From positions 3,472,001-3,536,000 of the forward strand of contig NZ_CP080409.1 in the NCBI RefSeq assembly GCF_019448235.1: 64,000 bases of DNA, written 5' to 3'. Position 1 is the first letter of the stretch; each line of letters begins with the position of its first letter. The translations under genes were made by a program, and so were the position numbers. This DNA comes from Nocardioides panacisoli. Its GTDB lineage: Bacteria; Actinomycetota; Actinomycetes; Propionibacteriales; Nocardioidaceae. Shown in pieces: positions 1-8,795 of this stretch. The notes under the pieces were generated by a model. It ran no database searches. It was not told where the DNA came from and was given only the letters and a program-made list of their open reading frames with translations.

Positions 1-1
1 G

Positions 2-418
2 GAGACCGAGCACGCGGCCGACTTCCTGGTCCACCTGATCGACTCCGAGTCGGTCGCCCAAGTGGTCAGGACCGGTTCGCTCGCGCCCTCCCACCTCCAG
101 GTCGCGTTCTCCGACGCCTTCCTGCAGCCCAACCGCCAGCCGCCCCGGTCATCGGTCTTCACCCTCAACCAGCGCAACATCGCGCTGCTGCCGCTCATCG
201 AGTCGTGGACCGAGCTCGACGACGCCGCCGCCGAGCCGCTGGACGCGCTGGTGAACTCGCCGGTGCTGGACCGCCAGCAGATCGAGGACCTGCTCAGCGA
301 CCTCGACGAGACCTCACGCCCGATCCTGGACCCGGACTACGAGCCGTCCGAGGAGGAGTCGGAGGGCTCCGAGGACGAGTCGGACGAGGACGGCTCCTCG
401 GAGGACTCCGGCTCCTGA
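2..418 (+). CDS. C-terminal part of a probable ABC solute-binding protein (5' end outside window)
   Basis: The frame is open to the left edge, so only the last 138 residues are seen. The segment around FLQPNRQPP and the helices after it resemble the C-terminal lobe of family 1 (sugar-type) solute-binding proteins, but no diagnostic motif remains and this is a weak assignment. The protein ends in an acidic Ser/Glu/Asp tail of about 28 residues. The last 82 bp overlap the 3' end of the opposing RNase D gene, which also encodes an acidic Ser-rich tail there. A family-1 binding-protein gene lies 4 kb downstream, but no permease gene is visible. Confidence 0.45.
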   Translation, partial: ETEHAADFLVHLIDSESVAQVVRTGSLAPSHLQVAFSDAFLQPNRQPPRSSVFTLNQRNIALLPLIESWTELDDAAAEPLDALVNSPVLDRQQIEDLLSDLDETSRPILDPDYEPSEEESEGSEDESDEDGSSEDSGS

Positions 419-1674
419 GCCGTCTCGGCGGTGGTGGCACGCGCCGCTGCCTCCGCGTCGGCCTGCAGGACCGCGTGCGCCAGCGCCTGGCCGGTCAGCC
501 CGACCTGCCAGCCCCGCGATCCCAGCTGGCCCAGGCGGTCGATGACCTCCTCCAGCAGCGACACCGGCTCGCGGGTGCGCGGCGGCGCCCACATCACGCG
601 GCGGAGGTGGTCCGGCGTCAGCAGGTTCTCCGGCGGCACCTGGTGCTCCTCGGAGAGCTTCTTCACCGCCGCACGCGCCAGCTCCAGGCGCCGCGCCGCC
701 ACCGGGTCCTTGTCCGCCCACGCCCGCGGTGCCGGCGGGCCGTCGCCCCGGGGCGCGCGGGTCGGCAGTTCCTCGTCGGTCATCTCGCTCGCCCGCTGCA
801 GGGCGGCCACCCACGTGGCGGCGTACCGTCGCGCGCCGCGGCCGTGGAACCCCTTGGTGTCCAGCAGCGTGCGGCGGCTCGTCGGCATCGCGGTCGCCAC
901 GGCGCTGATCGCCGAGTCCGGGATCAGCCGGCCCGGCGTGACGTCCTGCTCCTGGGCGATCTCGTCGCGGGCCACCCACAGCTCGCGCACCGCGGCCAAC
1001 GCGCGCCGGCCGCGCACCTTGTGCATGCCCGACGTACGCCGCCACCCCTCGGACCGTTCCGGGGGCGTGAAGCCGCGCAGGTGGTCGAACTCCTGGCGCG
1101 CCCAGTCGCTCTTGCCGGCCTCGGCGAGCTGCTCGACCAGCACCGCACGCAGCTCGACGAGCACCTCCACGTCGAGTGCGGCGTACTCCAGCCACGGCTC
1201 GGGCAGCGGTCGCGTCGACCAGTCGACCGCCGAGTGCTCCTTCTTCAGCCGGCGGCCCAGCAGCGTCTCGACCAGGGTCGCGAGGCCCACGCGCGGGTAG
1301 TCCAGCAGCCGGCCGGCCAGCTCGGTGTCGAACAGGGCGTGGGGAAAGAGCCCGACCTCGGCGAGGCAGGGGAGGTCCTGGGTCGCGGCGTGCAGGATCC
1401 ACTCGGCCTCGCCGATCGCCTCCTGCAGCGGGGCCATGGAGGCGAACGGGATCGGGTCGATCAGGGCGGTGCCGGCGCCGTCGCGGCGTACCTGGATCAG
1501 GTAGGCCCGGTTGGAGTAGCGGTAGCCCGAGGCCCGCTCCGCGTCGATCGCCACCGGGCCGGTCCCGGCCGCCAGCAGCGCGCAGTACTCCGCCAGTGCC
1601 GCCTCGGTGTCGATCACCGGCGGCAGGCCGTCGCGCAGTGTCAGCAGGGGCGGGTCGGTGGTCTCCTCACCCAT
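337..1674 (-). CDS. rnd: Ribonuclease D-like 3'-5' exonuclease with HRDC domain
   Basis: 445 residues. DEDD exonuclease motifs are visible: Exo I D44-A-E46, Exo II with H95 and D100, and Exo III Y164...D168, which predicts metal-dependent 3'-5' trimming of structured RNA in the cytoplasm. An HRDC nucleic-acid-binding domain follows at about 217-297. The final 25 residues are an acidic Ser/Glu/Asp tail overlapping the convergent gene. I start at the ATG at 1674, which overlaps the DUF3000 stop by 8 nt and has GGGA about 8 nt upstream; an in-frame GTG at 1692 has no such signal. The gene is probably co-transcribed with DUF3000, a common actinobacterial pairing. Confidence 0.9.
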   Translation of the reverse strand: MGEETTDPPLLTLRDGLPPVIDTEAALAEYCALLAAGTGPVAIDAERASGYRYSNRAYLIQVRRDGAGTALIDPIPFASMAPLQEAIGEAEWILHAATQDLPCLAEVGLFPHALFDTELAGRLLDYPRVGLATLVETLLGRRLKKEHSAVDWSTRPLPEPWLEYAALDVEVLVELRAVLVEQLAEAGKSDWARQEFDHLRGFTPPERSEGWRRTSGMHKVRGRRALAAVRELWVARDEIAQEQDVTPGRLIPDSAISAVATAMPTSRRTLLDTKGFHGRGARRYAATWVAALQRASEMTDEELPTRAPRGDGPPAPRAWADKDPVAARRLELARAAVKKLSEEHQVPPENLLTPDHLRRVMWAPPRTREPVSLLEEVIDRLGQLGSRGWQVGLTGQALAHAVLQADAEAAARATTAETAQEPESSEEPSSSDSSSEPSDSSSDGS

Positions 1675-2281
1675 CGGTGTCCCGTTGGCCACGCTGGGAG
1701 GGCATGACGGCGACGCCGTCGGGCACGGGCTGGAGGCCGCCCGCGGTGCACAGCAGCTCGCCCCACGCCTCGACGTGGGCGCCGAGCGCCGGGGGATCGG
1801 TCGGGGTCCACGAGGCGCGGATCTCCAGCTGCGCCGACCCCTCGTCCTCGGCCATCGACCCGAAGGTCTCCGTCGTCACCCGGGTCACCGTGCCCGAGGC
1901 GGCGGTGTACGACGCGCCGTGGGCGGTGAGTGCCTCCATCAGCCAGCTCCAGCCCACGTCGGACAGCATCGGGTCGGCGGCCAGGTCGTGGTCGATCTCG
2001 GCGCGGCAGTAGGCCACGCAGCGGAAGTCGCCGGACCACGCGTCGGGGCCGCTCGGGTCGTGCAGCAGCACGATGCGGCCGGTCGCGACCTCGTCGCCGT
2101 CGACGGTCACGTCGGCCGACAGCGCGCTGGCGTACGGCGCAATGCGCTGCGGCGCCGGCATCTGCTCGCAGAAGACCTCCGGCCGCAGGGTCGCGGCACG
2201 CATCTCGGCGACTGCCGCAGCGAACACCGGGGGACCGGCGGCCGCGCCGGCTCCCTGGTGCGTCTCCCGTCTGGCCACCAT
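1667..2281 (-). CDS. DUF3000 domain protein
   Basis: 204 residues from the ATG at 2281; an upstream in-frame start at 2326 would add 15 residues not expected for the family. The protein matches the actinobacterial DUF3000 pattern: an N-terminal helix followed by an alternating beta/alpha core with segments such as GDFRCVAYCRAEID and DVGWSWLMEAL. It has no signal peptide or membrane segment and no known catalytic motif. The gene overlaps the start of the RNase D gene and is divergent from hemE, a neighbourhood conserved in many actinobacteria. The function is unknown. Confidence 0.85.
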   Translation of the reverse strand: MVARRETHQGAGAAAGPPVFAAAVAEMRAATLRPEVFCEQMPAPQRIAPYASALSADVTVDGDEVATGRIVLLHDPSGPDAWSGDFRCVAYCRAEIDHDLAADPMLSDVGWSWLMEALTAHGASYTAASGTVTRVTTETFGSMAEDEGSAQLEIRASWTPTDPPALGAHVEAWGELLCTAGGLQPVPDGVAVMPSQRGQRDTDG

Positions 2282-2343
2282 GGACCCCACCCTAGGCCGA
2301 AATCGTCGGGACCGATGTGCGCACACGCCGCTGACCTGCGACG

Positions 2344-3384
2344 ATGCGGGGCGTGAGCGACCCCCGTCAGAGCGTCTTCGTCAAGGCGGCCCGCGGCGAG
2401 GCCGTGTCCCACACCCCGGTCTGGTTCATGCGCCAGGCCGGCCGGTCGCTGCCGGAGTACCTCCGGCTGCGGGAGGGCGTCGCGATGCTCGACGCCTGCC
2501 AGGACGCGGAACTGATCACCGAGATCACCCTGCAGCCGGTGCGTCGCTACGGCGTCGACGCCGCGATCTTCTTCTCCGACATCGTCCTCCCGCTGAAGGC
2601 GGTCGGTGTCGACCTCGACATCAAGCCGGGCGTGGGCCCGGTCGTCGCCGAGCCGGTGCGGACGCTGGCCGACGTGGCGGCGATCCCGGACCTCACCGCC
2701 GACCACGTCCCCTTCATCACCGAGGCGGTGCGGTCGCTGACCGCCGAGCTGGGCGGCACCCCGCTGATCGGCTTCGCCGGCGCCCCGTTCACCGTCGCCT
2801 CCTACCTGGTCGAGGGCGGTCCGTCGAAGGACCACGCACGCACCAAGGCGATGATGTTCGGCGCCCCCGACGTCTGGGACGCGCTGATGCGCAAGATCGC
2901 CGGCATCGCCTCGGCGTTCCTGCAGGTGCAGGTGGCCGCCGGCGCCAGCGCCGTCCAGCTCTTCGACTCCTGGGCCGGCGCGCTCACGCCCGCCGACTAC
3001 GCCACGCACGTGATGCCGCACTCGGCGCGGGTGCTCGCGGAGGTGGGGCACCTCGGCGTACCCCGCATCCACTTCGGCGTGGGCACCGCCAACCTGCTGG
3101 ACCTGATGGGTGAGGCCGGTGCCGACGTGGTCGGCGTCGACTGGCGTACGCCGCTCTCCCGCGCGATCGCGTCCGTCGGCGACCGCGCGGTGCAGGGCAA
3201 CCTGGACCCGACGCTGGTCTTCGCGCCGACCGAGGTGATGACGCAGCGGGCCGCCGAGATCCTCGAGGCCGGCCGCGAGGCTCGCGGCCACGTGTTCAAC
3301 CTCGGCCACGGGGTCATCCCCGCCACCGACCCCGACCAGCTGGCGCGGCTGACCGAGTTCGTCCAGTCCTACCGCTGGGACTGA
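2344..3384 (+). CDS. hemE: Uroporphyrinogen III decarboxylase
   Basis: 346 residues, the usual family length. The enzyme decarboxylates the four acetate side chains of uroporphyrinogen III to give coproporphyrinogen III, the last step shared by the heme routes. The substrate-binding signature FMRQAGRSLPEY lies at 28-39, the catalytic aspartate is D79 in FFSDIVLP, and H322 is in FNLGHGV. The start is the ATG at 2344; a GTG three codons later is an alternative. The gene is divergent from DUF3000 and ends in front of a cluster of 22-nt repeats. The next heme genes (hemY, chdC) lie 3.3 kb downstream. Confidence 0.97.
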   Translation: MRGVSDPRQSVFVKAARGEAVSHTPVWFMRQAGRSLPEYLRLREGVAMLDACQDAELITEITLQPVRRYGVDAAIFFSDIVLPLKAVGVDLDIKPGVGPVVAEPVRTLADVAAIPDLTADHVPFITEAVRSLTAELGGTPLIGFAGAPFTVASYLVEGGPSKDHARTKAMMFGAPDVWDALMRKIAGIASAFLQVQVAAGASAVQLFDSWAGALTPADYATHVMPHSARVLAEVGHLGVPRIHFGVGTANLLDLMGEAGADVVGVDWRTPLSRAIASVGDRAVQGNLDPTLVFAPTEVMTQRAAEILEAGREARGHVFNLGHGVIPATDPDQLARLTEFVQSYRWD

Positions 3385-3396
3385 GCTCCGATCGGT

Positions 3397-3501
3397 GCCG
3401 AGTCGGCGTGAACTCGGCGCCCGATGTGCGGCGCGCGGCCGGAGGGGGCCGAGTTCACGCCGACTCGGCGCGGTCGTGAGCCGAGTTGGCGCCGACTCGA
3501 C
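3397..3501. repeat. 22-nt near-palindromic repeat module, cluster 1
   Basis: Three copies of a 22-nt unit with arms GCCGAGT and ACTCGGC lie between the convergent hemE and NYN genes: 3397-3418, an exact inverted copy at 3448-3469 (29-nt gap), and 3480-3501 (10-nt gap; last bases diverge). The first two can form a perfect 22-bp hairpin. The last copy touches the stop codon of the minus-strand gene. The same layout recurs at 20567-20671. Confidence 0.85.
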
Positions 3502-4308
3502 CTACTGGCGGGACCGGGCGCCGTCCTTCGCGGCGGACTTCGTCGCCTTCTTCGTCGCCTTGGCGGCGCCCTTGGCCGCGGCCTTCTTGCTGGCCTTCTT
3601 CGCGGGGCGCTGGGAGCGCAGCCGGACCCGCGCGGGCTTGCCGTCCTCGTGCTCCACGTCGAGGAAGTCCTGGTCCTGCACCAGCGAGATCAGCTTGGGG
3701 TAGCCGTAATTGCGCGAGTCGAAGTTGGCGCTCGCCGAGTTGAGGTACTGCCCGACCGACCCCAGGTGCGCCCAGTGGTCGTCGCCCGCGCGGCTGTTGA
3801 CGGCGCGGGTGAGCAGCCGCCGCAGGTCCGGCAGTGCCGGCGCCTCGTCGGAGGAGCCCTCCTCCTCGCCCTCACCGAGCACCTCGAGGTAGATGAACTT
3901 GTCGCACGCCGCCACCAGCGACTGCGGCGTCTTGCGCAGCCCCAGCCCGTAGACGGTCTTGCCGGAGCGGCGCAGCCGGATCGCGAGCCCGGTGAAGTCG
4001 CTGTCGCTGGAGACCAGCGCGAAGGCGTCGAGGTTGTCGGAGTAGAGCAGGTCCATCGCGTCGATGATGAGCGCGGAGTCGGTCGCGTTCTTGCCCGTCG
4101 TGTAGGAGAACTGCTGGATCGGCTCGATGGCGTGGTTGCTCAGCTCCGGCTTCCAGCCGCCCAGCTGCGGGGTCGTCCAGTCGCCGTACGCGCGCTTGAC
4201 GGTGGTGACGCCGTACGCCGCCAGCTCGTCGAGCAGGGCACTCACGTGCTTGGCGGAGGTGTTGTCGGCGTCGATGAGCACGGCCAGGCGGGTGGTCTCG
4301 GGAGACAT
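3502..4308 (-). CDS. NYN-domain (PIN-like) ribonuclease with OST-HTH domain and Lys/Ala-rich tail
   Basis: 268 residues. The N-terminal NYN fold has its acidic residues in place (D13 and D15 in LIDADN, D77 in NATDSAL, D102 and D104 in SSDSDF), which predicts a Mg-dependent endoribonuclease. An OST-HTH/LOTUS-type RNA-binding domain spans about 155-232. The last 33 or so residues are a histone-H1-like tail with repeated KKA, KAT and KSA, expected to bind nucleic acid. The start is the ATG at 4308; an ATG at 4326 would add six residues. The gene is divergent from the sugar-binding lipoprotein gene. The RNA target is unknown. Confidence 0.85.
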   Translation of the reverse strand: MSPETTRLAVLIDADNTSAKHVSALLDELAAYGVTTVKRAYGDWTTPQLGGWKPELSNHAIEPIQQFSYTTGKNATDSALIIDAMDLLYSDNLDAFALVSSDSDFTGLAIRLRRSGKTVYGLGLRKTPQSLVAACDKFIYLEVLGEGEEEGSSDEAPALPDLRRLLTRAVNSRAGDDHWAHLGSVGQYLNSASANFDSRNYGYPKLISLVQDQDFLDVEHEDGKPARVRLRSQRPAKKASKKAAAKGAAKATKKATKSAAKDGARSRQ

Positions 4309-4363
4309 GGCCCCATGATCCTCCATCGATCACCGCGGTGGGCGACGTGGGACACTTCGGCGC

Positions 4364-5665
4364 GTGACCCGAACCTCCCCAGCTGCCCGGCTCGGCGCGG
4401 CGTTGGTGGCCCTCGTGCTGGCCGCGGGCCTCGCGGCCTGCAGCAGCGACGAGGAGGCACCGGACCCGCTGACCTTCTGGTCGGTGACGATGGCGCCGCA
4501 CCCGGTCGACGACGAGCGCATCCTCGACCGCACGCTGAGCGAGTTCACCGAGGCGACCGGCGTCGAGGTCGAGGTGGAGGTCATCGACTGGCTCGACCTC
4601 TATCCCCGCATCGAGGTGGCGCTGTCCTCCGGCGAGGGCCCGGACGTGCTCACGATCGGCAACACCTGGTCGGTCCCCCTCTCGGCCGCCGGGGCGTTGA
4701 TGCCCTGGGACGACGAGGCGCTGTCGGCCATCGGCGGGCCCGAGCGGTTCCGTCCCACCGCGCTGGACGCCAGCGGCCCCGAGGGCGGCCCGCCCACCTC
4801 GGTGCCCTACCTGGGCCAGTCCTACGGGCTCTACTACGACCGTGAGGCGTTCGAGGAGGCCGGCGTCGCCGGTCCGCCCACCACGTGGGAGGAGTTCGTC
4901 GGCGTCGCGCGGCAGCTGACCGACCGGCAGCGCTGGGGCGTCGCGCTCGCCGGCGCCGAGTGGACCTCCAACGCCCACCTCGCGTTCCTGCTCAGCGCCC
5001 AGAACGGTGGCGCCCTCTTCGACAAGAAGGGCGCGCCGAGCTTCGACACCGATCCGGTGCGCCGTGCGGTCGGCTCGATGGTGGCGTGGATGGGCAGTGA
5101 CGGGATCCTCGACCCCGAGCTCGCCGGCGCCGACCGGGTCCGCGACCTCGCGGCGTCGCTGGTCGACGGCGAGGTGGCGATGATCATCGCCACCTCCGGC
5201 ATGCGCAGCAACCTCGCCGACCTCGAGTACGACGACTACGGCGTCGCGCCGCTCCCGACCAGCGTCCCCGCCAACGAGGAGGACCGCCCGGTGCGCAGCA
5301 TCGTCGGCGGCACCAACCTGGCGCTGTGGTCGCAGACCGACCAGCGCGACGAGGCGCTGCAGCTGGTGGAGCACCTCACCACCACCGACACCCAGCGCGA
5401 GCTCAACCAGGCGTTCGGCACCCTGCCGGTGGTGCCAGAGCTCGACGGCGACCCCGCCTTCGAGGACGAGCGGCTGCAGACCTTCCTCTCGGTCTACCGC
5501 GACGCGTCGGCGCCGATGCCGGCCCATCCGGACGAGGGCCGCATGGAGGCGGTCCTCGGCCAGACCATCGGCACCCTGTGGGAGCGGGCGGCTGAGGGAC
5601 CGCTGGCCCCGACCGACGTGCAGACGGCCCTCGCCGAGGCCGAGCAGGCCATGGCCACGCCTTGA
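4364..5665 (+). CDS. Sugar-type ABC transporter solute-binding lipoprotein
   Basis: 433 residues from a GTG. A lipoprotein signal peptide ends in LAAC with the lipidated cysteine at 26. The mature part has the family 1 binding-protein pattern: FWSVTMAP near the start, a GPDVLTIGN hinge segment, YLGQSYGLYYDREAF and a WEEF segment. It would bind a sugar or glycoside at the outer membrane face and hand it to a permease. No permease or ATPase gene is adjacent, so it is an orphan subunit here. The ligand cannot be told from sequence. The minus-strand DUF4349 gene converges on it with only 10 bp between stops. Confidence 0.85.
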   Translation: MTRTSPAARLGAALVALVLAAGLAACSSDEEAPDPLTFWSVTMAPHPVDDERILDRTLSEFTEATGVEVEVEVIDWLDLYPRIEVALSSGEGPDVLTIGNTWSVPLSAAGALMPWDDEALSAIGGPERFRPTALDASGPEGGPPTSVPYLGQSYGLYYDREAFEEAGVAGPPTTWEEFVGVARQLTDRQRWGVALAGAEWTSNAHLAFLLSAQNGGALFDKKGAPSFDTDPVRRAVGSMVAWMGSDGILDPELAGADRVRDLAASLVDGEVAMIIATSGMRSNLADLEYDDYGVAPLPTSVPANEEDRPVRSIVGGTNLALWSQTDQRDEALQLVEHLTTTDTQRELNQAFGTLPVVPELDGDPAFEDERLQTFLSVYRDASAPMPAHPDEGRMEAVLGQTIGTLWERAAEGPLAPTDVQTALAEAEQAMATP

Positions 5666-5675
5666 CCCAGCCGAC

Positions 5676-6611
5676 TCAGTCGGCCGCATCCGCGGTCACC
5701 GCCGCCGGCCGGCGCCGGCCACGGACCCACCAGCCGGCGCCGGCGAGCAGGGCGCCCAGCGCCAGCCAGGGCAGCAGGAAGCCCAGCACGGCCGCCGTAC
5801 CACTCGCCGCGGCGACGAAGCTGTCCCAGCCGTTGGTCAGCCCGCCGAGGAAGCCGGCTCGCTCGGTCTCGTCCTCCTCCGGCTCCTCGCTGCGCTCCAG
5901 GTGGACGGTGAGGGTCGCCAGGTCGGTCTGGTCGGCCAGCCACTCCTGCTGGGACTTCAGCGAGTCCAGCTCGCCCTGGCGGCGGGAGAGCTCCTGCTCG
6001 ATCGACATCACGGTGCGCAGGTCCTCGGCCTCGGCCAGCAGGGCCTCGATGCGCCGGACGCTCTTGTCCTGCGCTCGGATGCGGGCGGCGACGTCGATCA
6101 CCTGGGTGGTGACGTCCTCCTCGCCGTAGGTCGACGACGTCAGGGTCGCCACCTCCTCCAGCGCGGCCGTCGCGTCGGCGAACTCCTCGCTGGGGATCCG
6201 CAGCACCATCCGCGCGGTCGCCAGGGCGCCGTCCTCGCCGGTGGTGGTCTCCTCCTGGCTGACGGTGCCGCCGTGGGTGTCGAGCACCTTCTGCACCTCG
6301 AACCGCGCCGCCGCGACGTCGTCGCTCTCGAGTGAGACCGTGCCCGTCGCGATGACCGACCGCTGCTGCGGGTCGCTGGGCTCGGCGGCCTTGCCGCTGG
6401 CCGCGGACTGGTCGGCGCTGCCGGCCGCGTCCTCGACGGCGCCGTCCTGCAGCGCACGGGCGTCGCCGTCCTCGGCGGGAGCCTCGGCGCGTTCGACCGC
6501 GGGCGCGGCCGCTTGATCGGCCGAGTCCGCGCCGCCGCACCCGGCGGTGAGGAGTACGCCGGCCGCGAGGGTGACGAGGAGGAGGTGACGGGGACGGTGG
6601 TGGGTCTGCAT
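5676..6611 (-). CDS. DUF4349 lipoprotein with C-terminal membrane segment
   Basis: 311 residues from the ATG at 6611. It begins with a lipoprotein signal peptide (lipobox LTAGC) and an Ala/Asp/Glu-rich linker. The DUF4349 domain covers about 85-255, including the long coiled-coil stretch with SVRRIEALLAEAEDL and MSIEQELSRRQGELDSL. A hydrophobic segment (about 270-295) ends in a basic WVRGRRR stop-transfer. Such proteins are cell-surface proteins of unknown role. The gene is divergent from hemY, with 63 bp between starts. Confidence 0.8.
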   Translation of the reverse strand: MQTHHRPRHLLLVTLAAGVLLTAGCGGADSADQAAAPAVERAEAPAEDGDARALQDGAVEDAAGSADQSAASGKAAEPSDPQQRSVIATGTVSLESDDVAAARFEVQKVLDTHGGTVSQEETTTGEDGALATARMVLRIPSEEFADATAALEEVATLTSSTYGEEDVTTQVIDVAARIRAQDKSVRRIEALLAEAEDLRTVMSIEQELSRRQGELDSLKSQQEWLADQTDLATLTVHLERSEEPEEDETERAGFLGGLTNGWDSFVAAASGTAAVLGFLLPWLALGALLAGAGWWVRGRRRPAAVTADAAD

Positions 6612-6674
6612 GCCGGTGGGACGCGGCAGGACGTCGATCGGTTCCCCCAGGTGCGGCACCCCTACGCTGGGACG

Positions 6675-8030
6675 GTGCGTGGACAGCGGGTCATCGTGGT
6701 CGGGGGCGGCATCGCCGGCCTCACCGCCGCGCACGACCTCGTGGCCGCCGGAGCCGAGGTGCTGCTGCTCGAGGCCACCGACCGCGTCGGCGGCAAGCTG
6801 CGCCGCGCCGAGGTCGCCGGCGTCACCGTCGACGTCGGCGCCGAGGCGATGCTCAACCGCCGCCCCGAGGGCGTCGACCTCGCGCAGTCCCTGGGCCTCA
6901 CGGTGGTGCACCCCACGGACGCGACCTCACGGCTGTGGACCCGCGACGCACTGCGGCCGCTGCCCCGGTCGCTGATGGGGGCGCCGCTCGACCTGGCCCA
7001 GCTCGCCGACAGCGGCGTGCTGTCCGAGGCCGGCCTCGCCCGCGCCCGCGAGGAACCCACGCTGCCCGCCACCGACGTCGACGGCGACGTCTCGGTCGGC
7101 GAACTGGTCGACCGACGCTTCGGCGAGGAAGTCACCGACCGACTCGTCGAACCCCTCCTGGGCGGCGTGTACGCCGGCCGCGCCCGCGCCATCTCCGTCC
7201 GCGCCGCGATCCCCGCACTCGCCGACCTGGCAGCGCGCGGCTCGATCGTCGAGCACGGCCCCGCGCCCGCTCCCGGTGCGCCGGTCTTCGCCGGCCTCCC
7301 CGGGGGGATGTGGCGCCTCGCCGAGGTCCTCGCGGCCGCGGTGACCGCCGGGGGCGGGGAGGTCCGCACCGGCGCGACGGTGCGGGAGCTGCGGCGTACG
7401 ACGACCGGCTTCGACGTGGGCGGCGAGCGCGCCGACGCCGTGGTCGTGGCGACCCCGGCCGTAGCGGCCGCCCGGCTGCTCGGCGAGGTGGCCCCGGCAG
7501 CGGCGGGCGAGCTCGGCGGCATCGACCACGCCTCCAGCGCCCTGGTCACGCTCGCCTTCCGCACCGCCGACGCCGCCGCACTGGACCCCACGGCGTCCGG
7601 CTTCCTCGTGCCCGCGGTCGACGGCCGCCGCATCAAGGCCGCGACCTACTCCTTCGCCAAGTGGGACTGGGTGCGGGAGGCCGCAGGGGACCTCGTCGTG
7701 CTCCGCACCTCGCTGGGCCGCATCGGTGAGGAGCAGTCCCTGCAGGTGCCCGACGCGGACCTCGTCGCCGCCTCGCTGGCCGACCTGCGTGCGGCGACCG
7801 GTCTCGACGCGGTGCCGGTCGACGCGGTGGTCCAGCGCTGGGGTGGCGGTCTGCCGCAGTACGCCGTCGGCCACCTGGACCGTGTCGCGCGCATCCGGGA
7901 GGCCGTCGCGGCCGTGCCGGGGCTCGCGGTGTGCGGAGCGGCGTACGACGGCGTCGGCGTCCCGGCCTGCATCGGCTCGGCGCACCGGGCCGTCGGCGAG
8001 CTCGGCGCCCTCGGCACAATGGGCGCATGA
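6675..8030 (+). CDS. hemY: Coproporphyrinogen III / protoporphyrinogen oxidase, HemY type
   Basis: 451 residues from the GTG at 6675, chosen because it places the FAD Rossmann motif VVGGGIAGL at residues 8-16; the frame extends further upstream without any domain. The flavoenzyme oxidises the porphyrinogen ring with oxygen as acceptor. Because chdC/hemQ follows with an ATGA overlap, the substrate is most likely coproporphyrinogen III (CgoX function) in the coproporphyrin-dependent heme route of Gram-positive bacteria. A C-terminal FAD-contact segment ([11 protein letters not shown]) is also present. The ferrochelatase gene is not in the window. Confidence 0.93.
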   Translation: MRGQRVIVVGGGIAGLTAAHDLVAAGAEVLLLEATDRVGGKLRRAEVAGVTVDVGAEAMLNRRPEGVDLAQSLGLTVVHPTDATSRLWTRDALRPLPRSLMGAPLDLAQLADSGVLSEAGLARAREEPTLPATDVDGDVSVGELVDRRFGEEVTDRLVEPLLGGVYAGRARAISVRAAIPALADLAARGSIVEHGPAPAPGAPVFAGLPGGMWRLAEVLAAAVTAGGGEVRTGATVRELRRTTTGFDVGGERADAVVVATPAVAAARLLGEVAPAAAGELGGIDHASSALVTLAFRTADAAALDPTASGFLVPAVDGRRIKAATYSFAKWDWVREAAGDLVVLRTSLGRIGEEQSLQVPDADLVAASLADLRAATGLDAVPVDAVVQRWGGGLPQYAVGHLDRVARIREAVAAVPGLAVCGAAYDGVGVPACIGSAHRAVGELGALGTMGA

Positions 8031-8770
8031 GCGACCCCCAGGCCGACATCAAGTCCAACGCCGCGAAGATCAACGAGCTCAACGCGACGCAGCGCTTCAC
8101 GATGTGGTCGGTGTTCCGGCTCGAGGTGCCGCTCGGCGAGGCCGTCCACGCGATCCGCAGCCCGGGCAACCGCAAGAAGGAGGCCAAGGAGGTCGAGAAG
8201 CTCTTCGCCGCCCTGGCCCAGGAGGACGTCGTCGTCCGTGGCGTGTACGACGTCGCCGGCCTCCGCGCCGACGCCGACGTGATGATCTGGTGGCACGCAG
8301 AGACCTCGGACGCCCTGCAGGCGGCGTACCACCGCTTCCGACAGACGGTGTTCGGCGCCCGCCTCGCGCCGGTGTGGTCGCAGATGGCGTTGCACCGCCC
8401 GGCGGAGTTCAACCGCAGCCACCTGCCGGCGTTCCTGGCCGACGAGCAGGCGAAGAAGTACGTCGCCGTCTACCCGTTCGTGCGCTCCTACGAGTGGTAC
8501 CTCCTCGAGGACGGCGAGCGCCGGCGGCTGCTCGCCGAGCACGGCCAGATGGCGCGCGACTACCCCGACGTGCGGGCCAACACCGTGCCCAGCTTCGCGC
8601 TCGGCGACTACGAGTGGATGCTGGCCTTCGAGTGCGACGACCTCACCCGGATCGTGGACCTGATGCGCCACCTGCGTGGCTCGGAGACCCGCCGCCACGT
8701 CCGCGAGGAGGTGCCCTTCTACACCGGCACCCGCCTCGAGGTCGCCGAGCTCGTCTCCCGCCTTCCCTGA
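8027..8770 (+). CDS. chdC: Coproheme decarboxylase (HemQ)
   Basis: 247 residues. It belongs to the HemQ/chlorite-dismutase-like family: the N-terminal [10 protein letters not shown] segment and the C-terminal half with [46 protein letters not shown] and [19 protein letters not shown] match actinobacterial HemQ. It converts coproheme to heme b using peroxide, the final step of the coproporphyrin route. The start codon overlaps the hemY stop (ATGA), so translation is coupled. True chlorite dismutase is unlikely given the heme-gene context. Confidence 0.94.
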   Translation: MSDPQADIKSNAAKINELNATQRFTMWSVFRLEVPLGEAVHAIRSPGNRKKEAKEVEKLFAALAQEDVVVRGVYDVAGLRADADVMIWWHAETSDALQAAYHRFRQTVFGARLAPVWSQMALHRPAEFNRSHLPAFLADEQAKKYVAVYPFVRSYEWYLLEDGERRRLLAEHGQMARDYPDVRANTVPSFALGDYEWMLAFECDDLTRIVDLMRHLRGSETRRHVREEVPFYTGTRLEVAELVSRLP

Positions 8771-8795
8771 GCAGACAACGGCGTTGACGCGTACG

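Noticed and set aside
205..1707. 500-codon plus-strand frame opposite RNase D
   Set aside because: No domain; the RNase D frame carries the full DEDD motif set.
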